Shown here piece after piece: positions 62,051 to 64,000 of a DNA stretch of 64,000 nucleotides. How positions within the stretch are numbered: position 1 is the stretch's first letter; each line of letters starts with the position of its first letter. A model generated the notes under the pieces. The model made no database searches and was not told the DNA's origin. It saw only the letters and a list, made by a program, of their open reading frames with translations. The position numbers and the translations under genes are program-made. The stretch is taken from contig CM067535.1 of the NCBI GenBank assembly GCA_034509925.1, forward strand, positions 5,385,701 through 5,449,700, in the 5' to 3' direction. This stretch comes from Hirudinaria manillensis (taxonomy: Eukaryota > Annelida > Clitellata > Hirudinida > Hirudinidae).

Positions 62051-63584
62051 ATGCGTCTCTCAACTTTCTCTTCGACTACTTTCATCGTCGTTGGATCATT
62101 CCTCATCTTCGCAGGATGCCTTTCCATCTCTCTCGGCATTCCATCAGCGACTCCGATTAACCGCAGTTTTCCATACGGTAACATCGGCTATGGAATATGG
62201 GGAGGCATAATCGTATGTATCAGTTCGAAAGAAATTTTTCGTTTATTTAGTTCAATTCGCTCATTCATTAGCGTTTAATAATAAATATTGGTTTTTCTTC
62301 ACAGTACATCATAGTTGGAATCATCGATATCGTTGCAGGATGCAGAACTACTCCTGATCTTGTGAGAAATGAATTTTAAATTTAATTTTCCTTAAAATAA
62401 TCCCATGTCACATTTCATTTAACAATACAGGTTCGCAGTAAATGATTTTAATTTAAATTTTATTTTATTTTTTAATAAAATAATAATTAAAAGATTGTTA
62501 GAGGCAATAAACAGGAGTATTGCGATAAGCGATTCCGATTTAAGAAGGCAAAAGCGAACGTTTTAATAATAAATATTTAACAAATTATTTTAAAATAATC
62601 AAATTAAATTTTAGGTGTCCACAAAAAATGAATTTCAACTTATTAATTAATAATATTAAATCATTTCTATATTTAAACTCTTCCTTAACTGAATTTTTCG
62701 ACAAGACTTTCACTATGTGTGATATAATCAAATACATCGTTAAAGCAATTGCTAAAATTAAAAATTACGACATTCAGGTTATTACGAGTTTGATCATGAA
62801 CATTATCTGTCTGGTACTTGGAATACTCCAGCTGGCTCTTGGAATAACCGCTGCAAACCAAGACTACAATGCCATGTGGTTGAGGTACTATGAAGACGGA
62901 GACAATCCTTCCCTGACTGCCGAATACTCCTCCTTCTACCAGGAATTCTTTCCTCTGACCTACAGGATTGCAAAGTCAAGGATAATCGCGCCAGTAAGTT
63001 AGCGCAACTACAATGATCAGAATATTTAACTCATTAAATTCTTTTTGTGCAATATTGAAATCAAATCCATTTCAGAGCCTTCATAATGGCATCGTCGCAG
63101 TTGATTCGCTGCTTGCCTTTGCAGGATTTTTGGTAGCTATTGTTGCTGCCATAGCCACTGCAAGTGGATGCAGAGTTGTTTGTTGTCCAAACGTGAGTTT
63201 CTACTTGCATAAATTATAAATTCATGTATAATCAAATGCCTCGAATTAATTATTAAATAATTGATTCATTTAGAGAATTATTCCGCAATAGTTGCTAAAG
63301 AACAACTGTGGTCTACAATTTAATATAAATGATTTGCAATGTAATGCTTTTAGCCGATTTTTTTTTATACATTACATATCCCGATGGGCAATGGAGGCGC
63401 TTTTTAACCGATCACCATTTGTATAGCCTGCCGCCGCGGGACGGGTATTGAAAACGACTTTGTAATGTCTTGCGGCCATCCGTTATATTATTGAAATATT
63501 TTAAATTCAAGTCTTTTGCAGTTGATGACTGACTTAGACGCCGTCACCATCTCTTCCCAAAGACCAAAATCAAGTAACGCATGA
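62051..63584 (+). CDS. Tetraspan G: four-pass membrane protein, CD20/MS4A-like (5 coding exons)
   Basis: Exons 62051-62212, 62305-62361, 62778-62993, 63076-63192 and 63522-63584, phase 0; 204 residues. It is a diverged copy with its own intron sequences. Exon 1 encodes ATPINRSFPYGNIGYGIWGG (sequon NRS at 37-39), exon 2 YIIVGIIDIVAGCRTTPDL, and the loop has SSFYQEFFPLTYRIAKS and lacks the NET sequon. Exon 4 encodes LHNGIVAVDSLLAFAGFLV and RVVCCPN; the tail is LMTDLDAVTISSQRPKSSNA. It shares the TTP motif after TM2 and the LGIPSATPIN block with A, so A and G may represent the older form of the family. Intron 2 is much longer (416 bases) than in the other copies. The open frame running into exon 3 from 62628 is probably intronic. 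Confidence 0.87.
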
Positions 63585-64000
63585 TGCAAATCTTTTTCAA
63601 TCTTTCTGAACAGCTGTTATTTTGTTTAATAATTACTTGAGTATTATTTATTATTTAATGATTTAAATTTTAATGTTGGAATGTTGCAAATGTTGAATTG
63701 ATGTTTCAAGCTAACCAAATGATGCATGAAAACGCAGGCTTCCAAGTACCACACTAGAGGAATCGAACTTCATTAATCATCTTGTCTTCCATTTTAATTT
63801 ATTCCTTGAAAATGACATTTTAATTCGAAAATACGTTTTTATTGCGCATTTGTACTGACGCATTTTAAATCGGCTAACATTGGCTGTTTTGTTTTATAAA
63901 TGGTTATTTAATATTTAATTTGATAATATGTAATATTTTCCAACATTGAGCATATTTGTTAGTTACTCGTTAGTTACTGCCTTTCGTCACCCCAATAATA
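63585..64000. other. 3' flank of tetraspan G to window end
   Basis: AT-rich 3'UTR and flank. No canonical AATAAA is evident close to the stop. Nothing else is supported. Confidence 0.5.

Noticed and set aside
62628-62777. Extending tetraspan G exon 3 upstream using the open frame from 62628
   Set aside because: The CATTCAG acceptor at 62777 gives an exon start exactly aligned with all other copies; the upstream frame is AT-rich and intron-like.
38538-63584. Assignment of the four-pass proteins to tetraspanins or claudins
   Set aside because: The TM3-TM4 loop has no Cys and no CCG motif, and the first loop lacks the claudin W..C..C pattern. CD20/MS4A-like is preferred, but only tentatively.

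Overview
The window is a stretch of AT-rich nuclear DNA from an invertebrate animal. Genes are split by GT-AG introns, intergenic space is long and simple-sequence rich, and the conserved proteins (a three-RRM hnRNP M relative and an MCL-1-like Bcl-2 protein) are metazoan. An arthropod is my best guess, suggested by the gene set and the repeat types, but the sequence alone does not prove it. All gene models were assembled by hand from open frames, splice-site consensus and intron phase; no alignment or search was run.

Layout. 1-14.1 kb: no convincing gene, but many microsatellites and minisatellites, including a nearly pure TAA array of about 175 bp and a CATC array of about 185 bp. 14.2-23.4 kb (+): a four-exon gene for an unrecognised 1368-residue protein with one N-terminal membrane anchor and a long, probably disordered cytoplasmic tail. 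27.5-29.0 kb (+): a three-exon Bcl-2 family gene closest in pattern to MCL-1, with a DSGxxS motif near its N-terminus. 32.0-35.7 kb (-): a 13-exon gene for an hnRNP M/Rumpelstiltskin-like RNA-binding protein of 544 residues.

38.5-63.6 kb: a tandem family of small four-pass membrane proteins, called tetraspan A to G here. There are six intact copies (A, C, D, F, G on +; B on -) and one decayed copy (E). Each intact copy has five coding exons separated by phase-0 introns; F appears to have a sixth exon. The WGG motif at the start of TM2, the four-helix layout and the small size suggest the CD20/MS4A-like superfamily, but the assignment is tentative. Copies B, C, D and F are almost identical from exon 1 through exon 4, introns included. 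Their promoters and last exons differ, which suggests recent duplication plus gene conversion. B and C form a large inverted repeat. Several copies share an upstream module (CTACGTGAC, then GAARACAATTG, then a TTTAAG-type TATA box) and a 5'UTR intron, so they are probably co-regulated while their cytoplasmic tails diversify.

Two solo LTRs of one family (44350-44648 and 52953-53249, opposite orientation), a hAT-like non-autonomous DNA element and a SINE/RTE-like remnant lie in the spacers of this cluster.
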